Below the pieces are notes generated by a model that worked only from the letters and a program-made list of their open reading frames with translations, had not been told where the DNA came from and did not search any database. A DNA stretch of 64,000 nucleotides from positions 2,749,001 to 2,813,000 of the forward strand of contig NZ_LT859959.1 in assembly GCF_900176205.1 (NCBI RefSeq), written 5' to 3'. Origin of the DNA: Bradyrhizobium sp. ORS 285 (GTDB lineage Bacteria > Pseudomonadota > Alphaproteobacteria > Rhizobiales > Xanthobacteraceae). Of this stretch, positions 29,711 to 38,627 are shown one piece after another (position 1 is the stretch's first letter; the number at the start of each line of letters is the position of its first letter). The position numbers and the translations under genes are program-made.

Positions 29711-30880
29711 ATGACCGCCAGCATCGTCGGATGGGCGCATACGCCGTTCGGAAAGTTCGACGCCGAGACCGTCGAGAGCCTCGTCGTCAAGGTCGCCAAT
29801 GAGGCGCTGGCCGACGCCGGCATCTCGGCCGGCGATGTCGATGAGATCGTGCTCGGCCATTTCAACGCCGGCTTCTCACCCCAGGACTTTACCGCCTCGC
29901 TGGTGCTGCAGGCCGATCCCGCCTTGCGCTTCAAGCCGGCGACCCGCGTCGAGAACGCCTGCGCCACGGGCTCGGCCGCCGTCCACCAGGGTATCCGCGC
30001 GATCGCCGCCGGTGCCGCCAAGATCGTGCTCGTCGTCGGCGTCGAGCAGATGACCCGCACGCCGGGCCCGGAGATCGGCAAGAACCTGCTCAAGGCCTCC
30101 TATCTGCCGGAAGATGGCGACACGGTCGGCGGCTTCGCCGGCGTGTTCGGCAAGATCGCGCAGGGCTATTTCCAGAAGTATGGAGACCAGTCCGACGCGC
30201 TGGCGCTGATCGCCGCCAAGAACCACAAGAACGGCGTCGCCAATCCCTTCGCGCAGATGCGCAAGGATTTCGGCTTCGAGTTCTGCCGCTCCGATAGCGA
30301 GAAGAACCCGTATGTCGCCGGCCCCCTGAAGCGCACCGACTGCTCGCTCGTGTCCGACGGCGCCGCCGCGCTGGTGCTGACCGACAGCGAGACGGCGAAG
30401 AAGTTCGCTAAGGCGGTGAATGTCCGCGCCACCGCGCACGCGCAGGATTTCCTGCCGATGAGCAAGCGCGACATCCTCGCCTTCGAGGGCTGCACGGTGG
30501 CCTGGCAGCGTGCGCTGGAGAAGGCCGGCGTCACCCTGTCCGATCTCTCCTTCGTCGAGACCCATGACTGCTTCACCGTCGCCGAGCTCATCGAGTACGA
30601 AGCGATGGGCCTGACGCCCAGGGGGCAGGGCGCCCGCGCCATCAAGGAAGGCTGGACGCTCAAGGACGGCAAGCTGCCGGTCAACCCGTCCGGCGGCCTC
30701 AAGGCCAAGGGCCATCCCATTGGCGCCACCGGCGTCTCCATGCACGTGATGACCGCCATGCAGCTCACGGGCACGGCGCCCGAGGGCATGCAGCTCGCCA
30801 ACGCCAAGCTCGGCGGCATCTTCAACATGGGCGGCGCCGCGGTGGCGAACTACGTGTCGATCCTCGAGCCGGTGAAGTAG
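29711..30880 (+). CDS. Thiolase-family acetyl-CoA acetyltransferase (SCP-x/lipid-transfer type)
   Basis: 389 residues. Cys84 in ENACATGSAA is the acyl-accepting cysteine. His is in SFVETHDCFTV, and the C-terminal GGLKAKGHPIGATG carries the second His. The separate C-terminal cysteine motif CxGGG of classical thiolases is replaced by FNMGGAAVANY, which puts it in the SCP-x branch. It may act in beta-oxidation of branched or side-chain substrates. The ATG follows GGGAGAGACAGC. Confidence 0.9.
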   Translation: MTASIVGWAHTPFGKFDAETVESLVVKVANEALADAGISAGDVDEIVLGHFNAGFSPQDFTASLVLQADPALRFKPATRVENACATGSAAVHQGIRAIAAGAAKIVLVVGVEQMTRTPGPEIGKNLLKASYLPEDGDTVGGFAGVFGKIAQGYFQKYGDQSDALALIAAKNHKNGVANPFAQMRKDFGFEFCRSDSEKNPYVAGPLKRTDCSLVSDGAAALVLTDSETAKKFAKAVNVRATAHAQDFLPMSKRDILAFEGCTVAWQRALEKAGVTLSDLSFVETHDCFTVAELIEYEAMGLTPRGQGARAIKEGWTLKDGKLPVNPSGGLKAKGHPIGATGVSMHVMTAMQLTGTAPEGMQLANAKLGGIFNMGGAAVANYVSILEPVK

Positions 30881-30895
30881 CCTGGCTCCATCCTC

Positions 30896-30976
30896 GTCAT
30901 TGCGAGCGAAGCGAAGCAATCCAGGGCCGCGCTCGCGACTCTGGATTGATTGGTCGCTTCGCTCCTCGCAATGACG
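30896..30976. repeat. GTCATTGCGAG-type palindromic repeat, copy 2
   Basis: About 81 bp starting GTCATTGCGAGCGAAGCGA and ending CTTCGCTCCTCGCAATGACG, with CAATCCAGG and CTGGATTG arms. It fills most of the 107 bp between the thiolase and the GNAT gene. Confidence 0.88.
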
Positions 30977-30987
30977 CTGGATAATCG

Positions 30988-31545
30988 ATGATCCTCTCGA
31001 CTGAACGCCTCACCTTGCGCGAATGGCGCGACGCGGATCGCGCACCGTTCGCGGCGATGTCCGCCGATCCCGACGTCATGCGCTACTTGCGCGCGCTGCC
31101 GACGCGGCAGGCGTGCGATCAATGGATCGATTTCCAGATCAAGCATTTTGCCGAGCACGGCTTCGGCTTCTGGGTGGTCGAAGATCGGGCCACTGGCGCC
31201 TTCCTCGGCGCAACCGGATTGTTCAAAGTTTTCTTCGACGCCCCGTTCACGCCGGCCGTCGAGACTGGCTGGCGGCTGGCCCGCGCGGCCTGGGGGCAGG
31301 GCATTGCCACGGAGGCCGCGCGCGCATCACTCACGTTCGGCTTCGATGAGCTCGGCCTTGACGAAATCATCGCCTATGCCGCGCCGGCAAATGGGGCGTC
31401 ACAGAGCGTGATGCGCAAGCTCGGCATGATCCGGGATGAGGCGTCCGATTTCGATCACCCGCGCGTCGAGGCCGACAGCCCGCTGCGCCGGCAGGTGATG
31501 TACCGGCTCCCGCGCGAGGTGTGGGCCAGAAGCGAGATGCCGTAG
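30988..31545 (+). CDS. GNAT-family N-acetyltransferase
   Basis: 185 residues of the RimJ/RimL-like GNAT branch. It starts ILSTERLTLREWRDAD. The acetyl-CoA pyrophosphate-binding stretch is AWGQGIATEAA and the C-terminal region NGASQSVMRKLGM is typical. The substrate is unknown. The TAG stop codon lies inside the first bases of a GTAGGGTGGGCAAAG element, so the C-terminus appears to have been set by insertion of the repeat (inference). Confidence 0.9.
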   Translation: MILSTERLTLREWRDADRAPFAAMSADPDVMRYLRALPTRQACDQWIDFQIKHFAEHGFGFWVVEDRATGAFLGATGLFKVFFDAPFTPAVETGWRLARAAWGQGIATEAARASLTFGFDELGLDEIIAYAAPANGASQSVMRKLGMIRDEASDFDHPRVEADSPLRRQVMYRLPREVWARSEMP

Positions 31546-31676
31546 GGTGGGCAAAGCGGCCGCCGCAGGCGGCAGCGTGCCCACCGTCGGGCAGCGTGCT
31601 CGAACGAGATGGTGGGCACGGCGCCATTGCGACCGCTCGTGAGGAGGGAGCGCGGCAGCGCCTTTGCCCACCCTAC
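31542..31676. repeat. GTAGGGTGGGCAAAG element, copy E
   Basis: 135 bp with exact ends and the inner pair GTGCCCACCGTC / GGTGGGCAC. Its second to fourth bases (TAG) are the stop codon of the GNAT gene. It lies between convergent genes, next to another repeat. Confidence 0.9.
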
Positions 31677-31690
31677 ACGGCACCATTGTC

Positions 31691-31773
31691 GTAGCCCGGA
31701 TGAGCGCAGCGATATCCGGGTTCGAGGCAACAGCGCGTGTAAACCCGGATGTCGCTGCGCTCATCCGGACTAC
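31691..31773. repeat. GTAGCCCGGATGAGCGCAGCG palindromic repeat
   Basis: Left arm GTAGCCCGGATGAGCGCAGC and right arm GCTGCGCTCATCCGGACTAC are inverted, with ATCCGGG and CCCGGAT continuing inward. It extends four bases into the 3' end of the DinB gene. This type of palindrome is known from many proteobacterial genomes. Confidence 0.85.
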
Positions 31774-32333
31774 GGCTTCCAAATCTTCTCCTCGCTGAAC
31801 CCCAGCTCAGCAAACTCCTTCGTCCGCAGTCCTGCATCGTCGGCCGGAAAGAACTCGTCCAGCTGCGGCGGCTTCACCGACGTCGCTGACAGCATCGCAT
31901 GCGCCTGGCCGCGGTGGTGGATGTCGTGCTGGAACAGATGCAGCAGCAGGCGATCGCAGCGCTCGTTCTGCACCCGCGTCTCGCGGTTGATCCGCACGAC
32001 ATCGTCGAGCCGCGCCGGCGTCAGCGCCTCGCAGAAGGCGATCAGGCGGCGGTCCATCGCGCCCTGCGCTTTCACGAGATCGGCGAGGCGCGGGAACGGC
32101 ACCTGGTTCTGCCAGGCCATCGGGCCGAGCCAGCCGCCCTCCAGCGCGTCGATGTAGAACAGGTCGATGATGTAGATGTGGTTCAGCGTCTTCTGCAGGC
32201 TCGGGAAGAAGCCGGTGCGCTCGGCGGCAAAGTCGTCGGCGCTGAGCTGGCCGCAGGCCGTCAGCAGCCGGTGATTGGCCCAGGCATTGTTATAGGCGAA
32301 GGCACGAAACGTCTGGACGAGATCGGCGGGCAT
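31770..32333 (-). CDS. DinB-family protein
   Basis: 187-residue four-helix-bundle protein of the DinB/YfiT superfamily. The putative metal triad is His52 (TLNHIYIID) and His136/His140 (FQHDIHHRG). The family includes bacillithiol/mycothiol-dependent transferases and hydrolases, but the function here is unknown. It is divergent from the antiporter gene with a 164 bp spacer. Confidence 0.88.
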   Translation of the reverse strand: MPADLVQTFRAFAYNNAWANHRLLTACGQLSADDFAAERTGFFPSLQKTLNHIYIIDLFYIDALEGGWLGPMAWQNQVPFPRLADLVKAQGAMDRRLIAFCEALTPARLDDVVRINRETRVQNERCDRLLLHLFQHDIHHRGQAHAMLSATSVKPPQLDEFFPADDAGLRTKEFAELGFSEEKIWKP

Positions 32334-32497
32334 TGCGTCTGATCACCCCGTGATGGCTCGTCGCCGATCATACGGAACGGATCGCGCGCTTCACCACCGA
32401 TTTCCGCGCGCGTCCGCGCATCATCCCCATGCGCGTGACGGAACTCTGCCACAATTGGTCGCGGTGCATCATTTCGCCCCCTGTGCAATAAGTTCAG

Positions 32498-34270
32498 ATG
32501 CCGCACGACACACCCCTCATCGCGACCATCGTCGCCGGCCTCGGATTGGCCTTCGTCTTCGGAGCTCTCGCGCAGCGCTTCCGGTTCCCGCCGCTGGTCG
32601 GCTATCTCCTCGCCGGCGTCGCCGTCGGCCCCTTCACGCCCGGCTTCGTCGCCGACCAGGCGCTGGCGACCGAGCTTGCCGAGCTCGGCATCATTCTCTT
32701 GATGTTCGGCGTCGGCCTGCATTTCTCGCTGAAGGACCTGATGTCGGTCCGCGCCATCGCCGTGCCCGGCGCCGTGGTGCAGATCACGGTTGCGACCCTG
32801 ATGGGCATGGCCTTGAGCTGGGCCATGGGCTGGTCGATCGGCGGCGGCCTCGTGTTCGGCCTAGCGCTCTCCGTCGCCAGCACCGTGGTGCTGCTGCGCG
32901 CGCTGCAGGAGCGGCGGCTGATGGACACCGAGCGCGGCCGCATCGCGGTCGGCTGGCTGATCGTCGAGGACCTCGCGATGGTGCTGGCGCTGGTGCTGAT
33001 CCCGGCCTTTGCCAGCCTGCAGACCGGCAATGGCGACGTCGCCGCCGCCGATCCGCTCGCCGCCCGCTTCGGGCTCGGTCTCACCGGCGTGCTGCTGCTG
33101 ACCTTCGCCAAGATCGGCGTGTTCATGGCCGTGATGCTGCTGGTCGGACGCCGCCTGATCCCGTGGATCCTGCACTACGTCGCCCACACCGGATCGCGCG
33201 AGCTGTTCCGCCTCGCGGTGCTCGCGATCGCGCTGGGCGTCGCCTTCGGCTCGACCAAGCTGTTCGGCGTGTCGCTGGCGCTCGGCGCGTTCTTCGCCGG
33301 CATGATGCTCGGCGAGTCGCCGCTGAGCCAGCGCGCCGCGCAGGAATCGCTGCCGCTGCGCGATGCCTTCGCGGTGCTGTTCTTCGTCTCCGCCGGCATG
33401 CTGTTCGATCCCGCCAGCATCATCCGCGAACCCTGGCCGCTGCTCGCGACGCTCTTCATCATCCTGTTCGGCAAATCGCTCGCCGCGTTCCTGATCGTGA
33501 TCGCGTTCCGCCATCCCGTCTCGACCGCGCTCACAATCTCCGCCAGCCTTGCCCAGATCGGCGAGTTCTCCTTCATCCTTGCCGAGATCGGCGGCGCCAC
33601 CAATCTGCTGCCGAAAGCCGGCCGCGACCTGATCCTGGCCGGCGCGATCATCTCGATCATGCTCAACCCGCTGATGTTCGCCGCCCTCGACTGGCTGTTG
33701 CCGCGTCTGGAGCACCGCCGTGCGGACGTCGCTGCGAGGCCGGCGCCGAAGCCAGCCGAGATCCCGGTGACACCTTTGACCGAGCACACCATCGTCGTTG
33801 GCTATGGCCGCGTCGGCCGGCTCGTCGGCGAGGCGCTGCAGCAGCGCGGCCACGCCTTCCTTGCGGTGGAAACATCTGAGGACATCCTCAAGCAGCTGAA
33901 GAGCGCCGGCATCGAGACCATCACCGGCAACGCCGCCCGCAGCAACGTGCTGCGCGCGACCAACCCCTCGGCCGCGCACGCGCTGGTCATCGCGATCCCC
34001 GAGGCGTTCGAGGCCGGGCAGATCGTCGAGCAGGCCCGCGCGGCCAATCCGGCGCTGCACATCGTGGCGCGCGCGCATTCCGATGCCGAGGTCGAGCATC
34101 TGAAATCGCTTGGCGCGGACATGGTCATCATGGGCGAGCGCGAGATCGCGCGCGGCATGATCGAGGAGCTCGACACGCGGCCGCCTGATCCGGCGCCGGA
34201 GCTTGTGCCGCAGCGGACCGAGAGCGTGCAGGCGCGAGCTGAACGTTCGGCTCCGTGGTTGGATGTCTGA
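32498..34270 (+). CDS. CPA2-family cation/proton antiporter (KefB/YbaL type)
   Basis: 590 residues. An N-terminal Na+/H+-exchanger-like membrane domain (about 12-12.5 helices, residues 1-400) includes GYLLAGVAVGPFTPGF and the VEDLAMVLAL segment with its conserved Asp. It is followed by a cytosolic TrkA-N/RCK Rossmann domain from about residue 425 (HTIVVGYGRVGRLVGEAL). A likely K+/H+ antiporter of the inner membrane controlled by nucleotide binding. There is no glutathione-regulatory ancillary gene nearby, so gating by glutathione adducts is not indicated. Confidence 0.92.
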   Translation: MPHDTPLIATIVAGLGLAFVFGALAQRFRFPPLVGYLLAGVAVGPFTPGFVADQALATELAELGIILLMFGVGLHFSLKDLMSVRAIAVPGAVVQITVATLMGMALSWAMGWSIGGGLVFGLALSVASTVVLLRALQERRLMDTERGRIAVGWLIVEDLAMVLALVLIPAFASLQTGNGDVAAADPLAARFGLGLTGVLLLTFAKIGVFMAVMLLVGRRLIPWILHYVAHTGSRELFRLAVLAIALGVAFGSTKLFGVSLALGAFFAGMMLGESPLSQRAAQESLPLRDAFAVLFFVSAGMLFDPASIIREPWPLLATLFIILFGKSLAAFLIVIAFRHPVSTALTISASLAQIGEFSFILAEIGGATNLLPKAGRDLILAGAIISIMLNPLMFAALDWLLPRLEHRRADVAARPAPKPAEIPVTPLTEHTIVVGYGRVGRLVGEALQQRGHAFLAVETSEDILKQLKSAGIETITGNAARSNVLRATNPSAAHALVIAIPEAFEAGQIVEQARAANPALHIVARAHSDAEVEHLKSLGADMVIMGEREIARGMIEELDTRPPDPAPELVPQRTESVQARAERSAPWLDV

Positions 34271-34281
34271 CACGACCGGGG

Positions 34282-34362
34282 CCTCATGGTTCGAGACACG
34301 CCGCTCCATGAACGGCTCGTCCGGGTTAGCTGGCCGTGCTCGCGGCGCTCCTCACCATGAGG
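34282..34362. repeat. CCTCATGGT palindromic repeat
   Basis: CCTCATGGT (34282-34290) and ACCATGAGG (34354-34362) are the inverted ends, with GAGACACGCCG and CGGCGCTCCTC inside. It starts 11 bp after the antiporter stop and could form a transcript-terminating or protective hairpin. Confidence 0.7.
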
Positions 34363-34479
34363 GTTAAAAGCCGGGGCGGCACTGTACACCGGACCATGAA
34401 CAGGCCGGCCGGCGTGTTCATGGAGAGGAGCGTAATCCCGGTCGATATATGCTTCGAGCGCCTGCAACGCGCTCCTTCC

Positions 34480-34525
34480 CCTCACCCTGAGGAGACCGCC
34501 GAAGGCGGGCGTCTCGAGGGTGAGG
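34480..34525. repeat. CCTCACCCT palindromic repeat
   Basis: CCTCACCCT and AGGGTGAGG flank GAGGAGACCGCC and GGCGGGCGTCTCG. It is related in design to the element at 34282-34362 and lies in the same gene-free stretch. Confidence 0.65.
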
Positions 34526-34719
34526 CCTCGTCCTTCACCTCAGGGGCTCCCGGCGACGCGTCGCATGTTCGCAGGTGTGCCGCTCCTGTTAAGGCGCGAT
34601 CATAGCCTGCGCCAGCGGCCAGAATTCGCCCGCAGGCTCAAGCTGATTTGCCCTGTCCAGTCCTGCCGTAAAAAATAATTATCTTTCCATTTATCGGAAA
34701 TCGTGCTTTACTCCCGCCA

Positions 34720-35150
34720 TCCTGCTTCGCCACGAGGGGCGCTTCGCGATCGTCACGAACGTTGAGGCAGGGAGGCGGTGGCCGCGACATGTCGCAGCGT
34801 AGCTTGTCTGCGCGGACGAACGATGTGGCGCGGACGCGAAGTCGCGTGGTCCCGGCATCCCGATGCTGATGCCAAGCCGGCGGGTGATGATGATCCCAAC
34901 GGCGACGGTGGCCAAAAGCCGGTGCACCGAGGAGAGCGTGAAGTAAGCGTGAAGACCACCGCGCAGGGAAGGCCGGGTCGGTCCGGCTGAACCTGTGGTT
35001 CTCTCCCCGTGCTTTTCTTTCGCACGGGGGCCACGGGTGCCAGTCGGCACCCGGCCTTCCCTGCGCCCTCTGTTGAACAGAGGGCCACATCGATCAGCAC
35101 AGCTCGGACAGATCCTGTCGCGAGGCCGGTGATGCTTGTCCGCCCGTCGA
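34720..35150. repeat. Large dispersed non-coding repeat block
   Basis: About 430 bp with several nested palindromes. GCGCAGGGAAGGCCGGGT (34961-34978) pairs perfectly with ACCCGGCCTTCCCTGCGC (35049-35066). CCCGTGC/GCACGGG lies inside, and CCCTCTGTT/AACAGAGGG (35066-35084) is beyond. I recall near-identical segments scattered in Bradyrhizobium genomes, often mis-annotated as small proteins. With the two preceding elements it explains most of the 894 bp between the antiporter and the GFA gene; no credible gene was seen. Confidence 0.65.
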
Positions 35151-35164
35151 ATGCGAACCTCGAC

Positions 35165-35590
35165 TCACTCCGGCATCATTTCGCCGGAGCCGCCGAACTC
35201 GGCCGGAAAATCCTTCAGCTTCGGCAGGCCGTCTTTGATCGGCAAGACGCTCTCCGCGTAGTTGACGTGCACGCCCGGCGTGAACTTCAACGTCGGAATC
35301 GTCGCCGCATAGACATCGATCATGCCGAGCGGCGGATGGTCGGTCATCAGGTGCCCGCCGCACTTGGTGCAGTATTTGCGGTGGCTCATGTCGGTCTTGT
35401 GATAGGTGCCGATCGCCTCCGCGCCCTTGGTCACCCGCACATTGGTCGGCTTCCACAAGGTGAAGGCGTTGACCGGACCGGCCGACCAGGAGCGGCAGGA
35501 CGAGCAGTGGCAGTAGCCCATCGCCTCCGGCTCGCCATCGGCCTCGAGCTCGACCGTGCCGCAGAAGCATTTGCCCTGATACAGCGTCAT
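35165..35590 (-). CDS. GFA-family (glutathione-dependent formaldehyde-activating-like) zinc protein
   Basis: 141 residues. Zinc ligands fit Cys8/Cys10 (GKCFCGTVE), Cys27/Cys29/Cys32 (YCHCSSCRSW) and Cys74/Cys77 (YCTKCGGH), the full GFA set. The family name comes from Gfa, but most members have no proven glutathione-formaldehyde activity. The ATG (MTLYQGK) is preferred because the long in-frame upstream extension is unlike the family. It is divergent from a CoA-transferase gene across 262 bp in which I see nothing else. Confidence 0.9.
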   Translation of the reverse strand: MTLYQGKCFCGTVELEADGEPEAMGYCHCSSCRSWSAGPVNAFTLWKPTNVRVTKGAEAIGTYHKTDMSHRKYCTKCGGHLMTDHPPLGMIDVYAATIPTLKFTPGVHVNYAESVLPIKDGLPKLKDFPAEFGGSGEMMPE

Positions 35591-35852
35591 GACAGCGTTC
35601 TCCCTCAATGTTTTTGGATGTTGGACGGCCATGCTGACACAACTGCGCGGCGGAAGGGAATCGCAGAATGCAGGTGTTGGCGCGGAACAATCTGGTGCGC
35701 CGCAACGGCGCTCGTCCGATCGTGATCCGCGCGACGGAATGTGGCCATGGCGCAGTCTTGCGCATGGCCCCATACGTGCGCAGCCGCTTGCCCCGGAACC
35801 GGCTGTGCCGTTAGCTCTGTCGATAACAACGAACGAGGGAGCTGACGCCGCG

Positions 35853-37058
35853 ATGGGACCGCTTGCGGGCATCAAGGTCATCGACATGACCACCGTGCTG
35901 ATGGGGCCGTATGCCGCCCAGACGCTCGGCGACTACGGCGCCGATGTCATCAAGGTGGAGTCGCCGGAGGGCGACGTGACCCGGAAAATCGGACCCTCAC
36001 GTCATCCCGGCATGGGCCCGGTGACCCTCAACACCAACCGCAGCAAGCGGGTGATCTGCCTCGACCTCAAGAAGCCGGCCGGCCGCGAGGCCGTCCTGCG
36101 GATGGTCAAGGACGCCGACGTCCTGCTCTACAACATACGTCCTCAGGCGATGGTGCGACTTAACCTCGGCTATGACGTCATCTCCGCGCTCAATCCGCGC
36201 CTCGTCTATGCCGGGGTATTCGGCTTCGGCCAGGACGGACCGTATGCGGCCAAGCCCGCCTATGACGACCTGATCCAGGGCGGGGCGGCGCTGTCGCACC
36301 TGATGGCGGTGGCCGGCGACGGCACCCCGCGCTACGTGCCGAACGCGCTGGTCGACCGCATCGTCGGCCTGACGGCTGTCGGCGCGATCTGCGCGAGCCT
36401 CGTGCATCGCGACCGCACCGGCCGCGGCCAGCGCCTGGACGTGCCGATGTTCGAGACCATGTCGGCCTTCATCATGGGCGATCACATGGGCGGCCTCACC
36501 TATGAGCCGCCGCTGGACAAAGGCGGCTATGCGCGGCACCTGTCGCAGGACCGCCGGCCCTACAAGACCGCCGACGGCCACATCTGCGTCATCGTCTACA
36601 ACGACAAGCAATGGGACGCGTTCTTCACCGCGTCCGGCCGCTCCGACCTGCGCGCCGACGATCGCTTCAACACCTTTGCGCATCGCGCCGCCAACATCGA
36701 CGTGGTCTACGCCGAGCTGGCGCGCATCTTCCAGACTCGGACCACAGCTGAATGGACCGCGCTGCTGAACGAAGCCGACATCCCGGTCATGCCGATGCAC
36801 GACCTCGAAAGCTTGCTGCATGATCCGCACCTCGTCGCGACCGATTTCTTTCCCGTCGTGAATCACCCGACCGAAGGCCCGATCCGCAGCACCCGCGTGT
36901 CCGCGACCTGGTCCGAGACCAAGGCCGAGCCGCAGCGTCTCGCGGGACGGCCCAACGAGCATGGTGACGAGATCCTGCGCGAACTCGGTTTTTCGTCCGA
37001 CGAGATCGCCGCGATGATCCGTGACGGCGCGACCACGCCGCCGCCTGCGAAGGAGTGA
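35853..37058 (+). CDS. Class III CoA-transferase (CaiB/BaiF family)
   Basis: 401 residues; moves CoA between carboxylic acids through an aspartyl-CoA intermediate. Family landmarks are LAGIKVIDMTTVLMGPYAAQ, GADVIKVESPEGD, NTNRSKRVICLDLKKPAG and RTGRGQRLDVPMFETM, the last around the nucleotide/active-site region. The ATG is preceded by GAGGGAGCTGAC. It is four bases upstream of an acyl-CoA dehydrogenase, so the pair probably activates and then oxidises the same acid. The substrate is unknown. Confidence 0.9.
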   Translation: MGPLAGIKVIDMTTVLMGPYAAQTLGDYGADVIKVESPEGDVTRKIGPSRHPGMGPVTLNTNRSKRVICLDLKKPAGREAVLRMVKDADVLLYNIRPQAMVRLNLGYDVISALNPRLVYAGVFGFGQDGPYAAKPAYDDLIQGGAALSHLMAVAGDGTPRYVPNALVDRIVGLTAVGAICASLVHRDRTGRGQRLDVPMFETMSAFIMGDHMGGLTYEPPLDKGGYARHLSQDRRPYKTADGHICVIVYNDKQWDAFFTASGRSDLRADDRFNTFAHRAANIDVVYAELARIFQTRTTAEWTALLNEADIPVMPMHDLESLLHDPHLVATDFFPVVNHPTEGPIRSTRVSATWSETKAEPQRLAGRPNEHGDEILRELGFSSDEIAAMIRDGATTPPPAKE

Positions 37059-37062
37059 GCGC

Positions 37063-38229
37063 ATGGATTTCGCACTCTCGGCAAATCAGGAATCGATCCG
37101 CGACGCCGTGGCAAAAATCTGCGTCCGTTTCGACGACGCCTATTGGCTGAAGAAGGATAAAGAGGGCGGCTTCCCCGCCGACTTCCACAAGGCGCTGGCG
37201 GAGGCCGGCTGGCTCGGCATCTGCATCCCCGAGGAATATGGCGGCTCCGGCCTCGGCATTCTCGATGCCGCGATCATGATGCGCACGATCGCGGAATCCG
37301 GCGCCGGCATGAGCGGCGCCTCGGCGATCCACATGAACGTGTTTGGGCTCAATCCGGTCGTCGTGTTCGGCAGCAAGGAGCAGTGCGCGCGGATGCTGCC
37401 CGGCATCGTCGACGGTAGTGAGAAAGCCTGCTTCGCGGTCACCGAGCCGAACACCGGCCTCAACACAACGCAGCTGAAGACCCGCGCCGTGCGCAAGGGC
37501 GACCGCTACGTCGTCAACGGGCAGAAGGTGTGGATCTCGACCGCACAGGTCGCCGAAAAAATCCTGCTGCTGGCGCGCACCACGCCGCTGGAGGAGGTCA
37601 AGCGGCCGACCCACGGGCTGAGCCTGTTCTACACCGACTTCGACCGCAGCCGCATCAAGGTTCACGAGATCGAGAAGATGGGCCGCAAGCCGGTCGACTC
37701 GAACGAGCTGTTCTTCGAGGATTTCGAGATCCCGGTCGAGGACCGCCTCGGCGAGGAGGGGCGGGGCTTCGACTACATCCTGCACGGCATGAACCCCGAG
37801 CGCATCCTGATCGCCGCCGAAGCGGTCGGGCTCGGCCATCTCGCGCTGTCGCGTGCGTCAGCCTATGCGCGGACGCGCAACGTGTTCAATCGGCCGATCG
37901 GCCAAAATCAAGGCATCCAGCATCCACTGGCGAAGAACTGGATGGAGCTCGAAGCCGCCTGGCTGATGGTGCTGCAGGCCGGCTGGCAATACGACCAGGG
38001 CATGGCCTGCGGCCCCGCCGCGAATGCCGCGAAATATCTCGCGGCTGAAGCCGGCTTCCACGCCTGCGAGCAGGCGGTGATGACCCATGGCGGCTTCGGC
38101 TACGCCCGCGAGTATCACGTCGAGCGATACCTGCGTGAGTCGCTGATCCCGCGCATCGCGCCGATCAGCCCGCAACTAATTCTGTCCTTCATCGCCGAGA
38201 AGGTGCTCGGCATGCCGAAGTCGTATTGA
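37063..38229 (+). CDS. Acyl-CoA dehydrogenase
   Basis: 388-residue FAD enzyme that introduces a 2,3-double bond in acyl-CoA. Signatures are CFAVTEPNTGLNT (FAD/substrate loop), KVWISTAQ, and QAVMTHGGFGYAREYHVERYLRE near the C-terminus. The usual catalytic YEGT/LEGT motif after RDxR is not seen; the region reads YLRESLIPRIAPISPQ, so the catalytic base may lie elsewhere or the substrate may be unusual. It follows the CoA-transferase by four bases. Confidence 0.9.
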   Translation: MDFALSANQESIRDAVAKICVRFDDAYWLKKDKEGGFPADFHKALAEAGWLGICIPEEYGGSGLGILDAAIMMRTIAESGAGMSGASAIHMNVFGLNPVVVFGSKEQCARMLPGIVDGSEKACFAVTEPNTGLNTTQLKTRAVRKGDRYVVNGQKVWISTAQVAEKILLLARTTPLEEVKRPTHGLSLFYTDFDRSRIKVHEIEKMGRKPVDSNELFFEDFEIPVEDRLGEEGRGFDYILHGMNPERILIAAEAVGLGHLALSRASAYARTRNVFNRPIGQNQGIQHPLAKNWMELEAAWLMVLQAGWQYDQGMACGPAANAAKYLAAEAGFHACEQAVMTHGGFGYAREYHVERYLRESLIPRIAPISPQLILSFIAEKVLGMPKSY

Positions 38230-38302
38230 GATGTCGCATTCAGACGAGCCGGTTTCGAGATGATCAACGACTCAGCCGTGAGGGACGCACGATGCCTGCA
38301 TT

Positions 38303-38325
38303 CCCTCCCCCCTTGTGGGGGAGGG
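38303..38325. repeat. CCCTCCCCC hairpin
   Basis: CCCTCCCCC and GGGGGAGGG form a 9-bp stem with a five-base loop, followed by CAGGGAGAGGGG. This is the rhizobial G/C-rich repeat style also seen at 19.6 kb. It lies in the 398 bp space before the thiolase-like gene. Confidence 0.6.
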
Positions 38326-38453
38326 GCAGGGAGAGGGGTACCCCACGAAGACTGGTCGTGTGGCAACGCTCGACCCTTTCCCGCAAATTCAAGGCTGTCG
38401 CATTCGACGAAATGCGACCATCGCAGCAGGAACCCCCGCCAATTGGTTGCTCC

Positions 38454-38540
38454 GTCATGCCCGGGCTTGTCCCGGGCATCCACGTCCTTCCGAGCACGCC
38501 GGCCGACGTGGATGGCCGGGACAAGCCCGGCCAGGACGAC
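38454..38540. repeat. GTCATGCCCGGGCTTG-type palindromic repeat, copy 1
   Basis: Left arm GTCATGCCCGGGCTTGTCCC and right arm GGGACAAGCCCGGCCAGGAC are inverted around a variable centre that includes CCACGTC and GACGTGG. Other copies are near 57.0 and 58.1 kb. A further 8-bp stem CCTTTCCC/GGGAAAGG is at 38585-38605, just ahead of the next gene. Confidence 0.85.
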
Positions 38541-38627
38541 GTGGAAACAGACGAGCGAGTTACGTCAGGCATCATGCATGATAGCCTTTCCCGCAAAGGG
38601 AAAGGGAGCGCAGCGAGGGCTGCGGCC

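Noticed and set aside
34336..34605. Short frames in the repeat-rich stretch after the antiporter gene
   Set aside because: They translate palindromic repeats; stems and repeat copies explain the sequence better than coding.
35591..35852. Long N-terminal extension of the CoA-transferase across the GFA promoter region
   Set aside because: The extension is low-quality sequence opposite the GFA start. The ATG at 35853 has a ribosome-binding site and matches CaiB-family N-termini.
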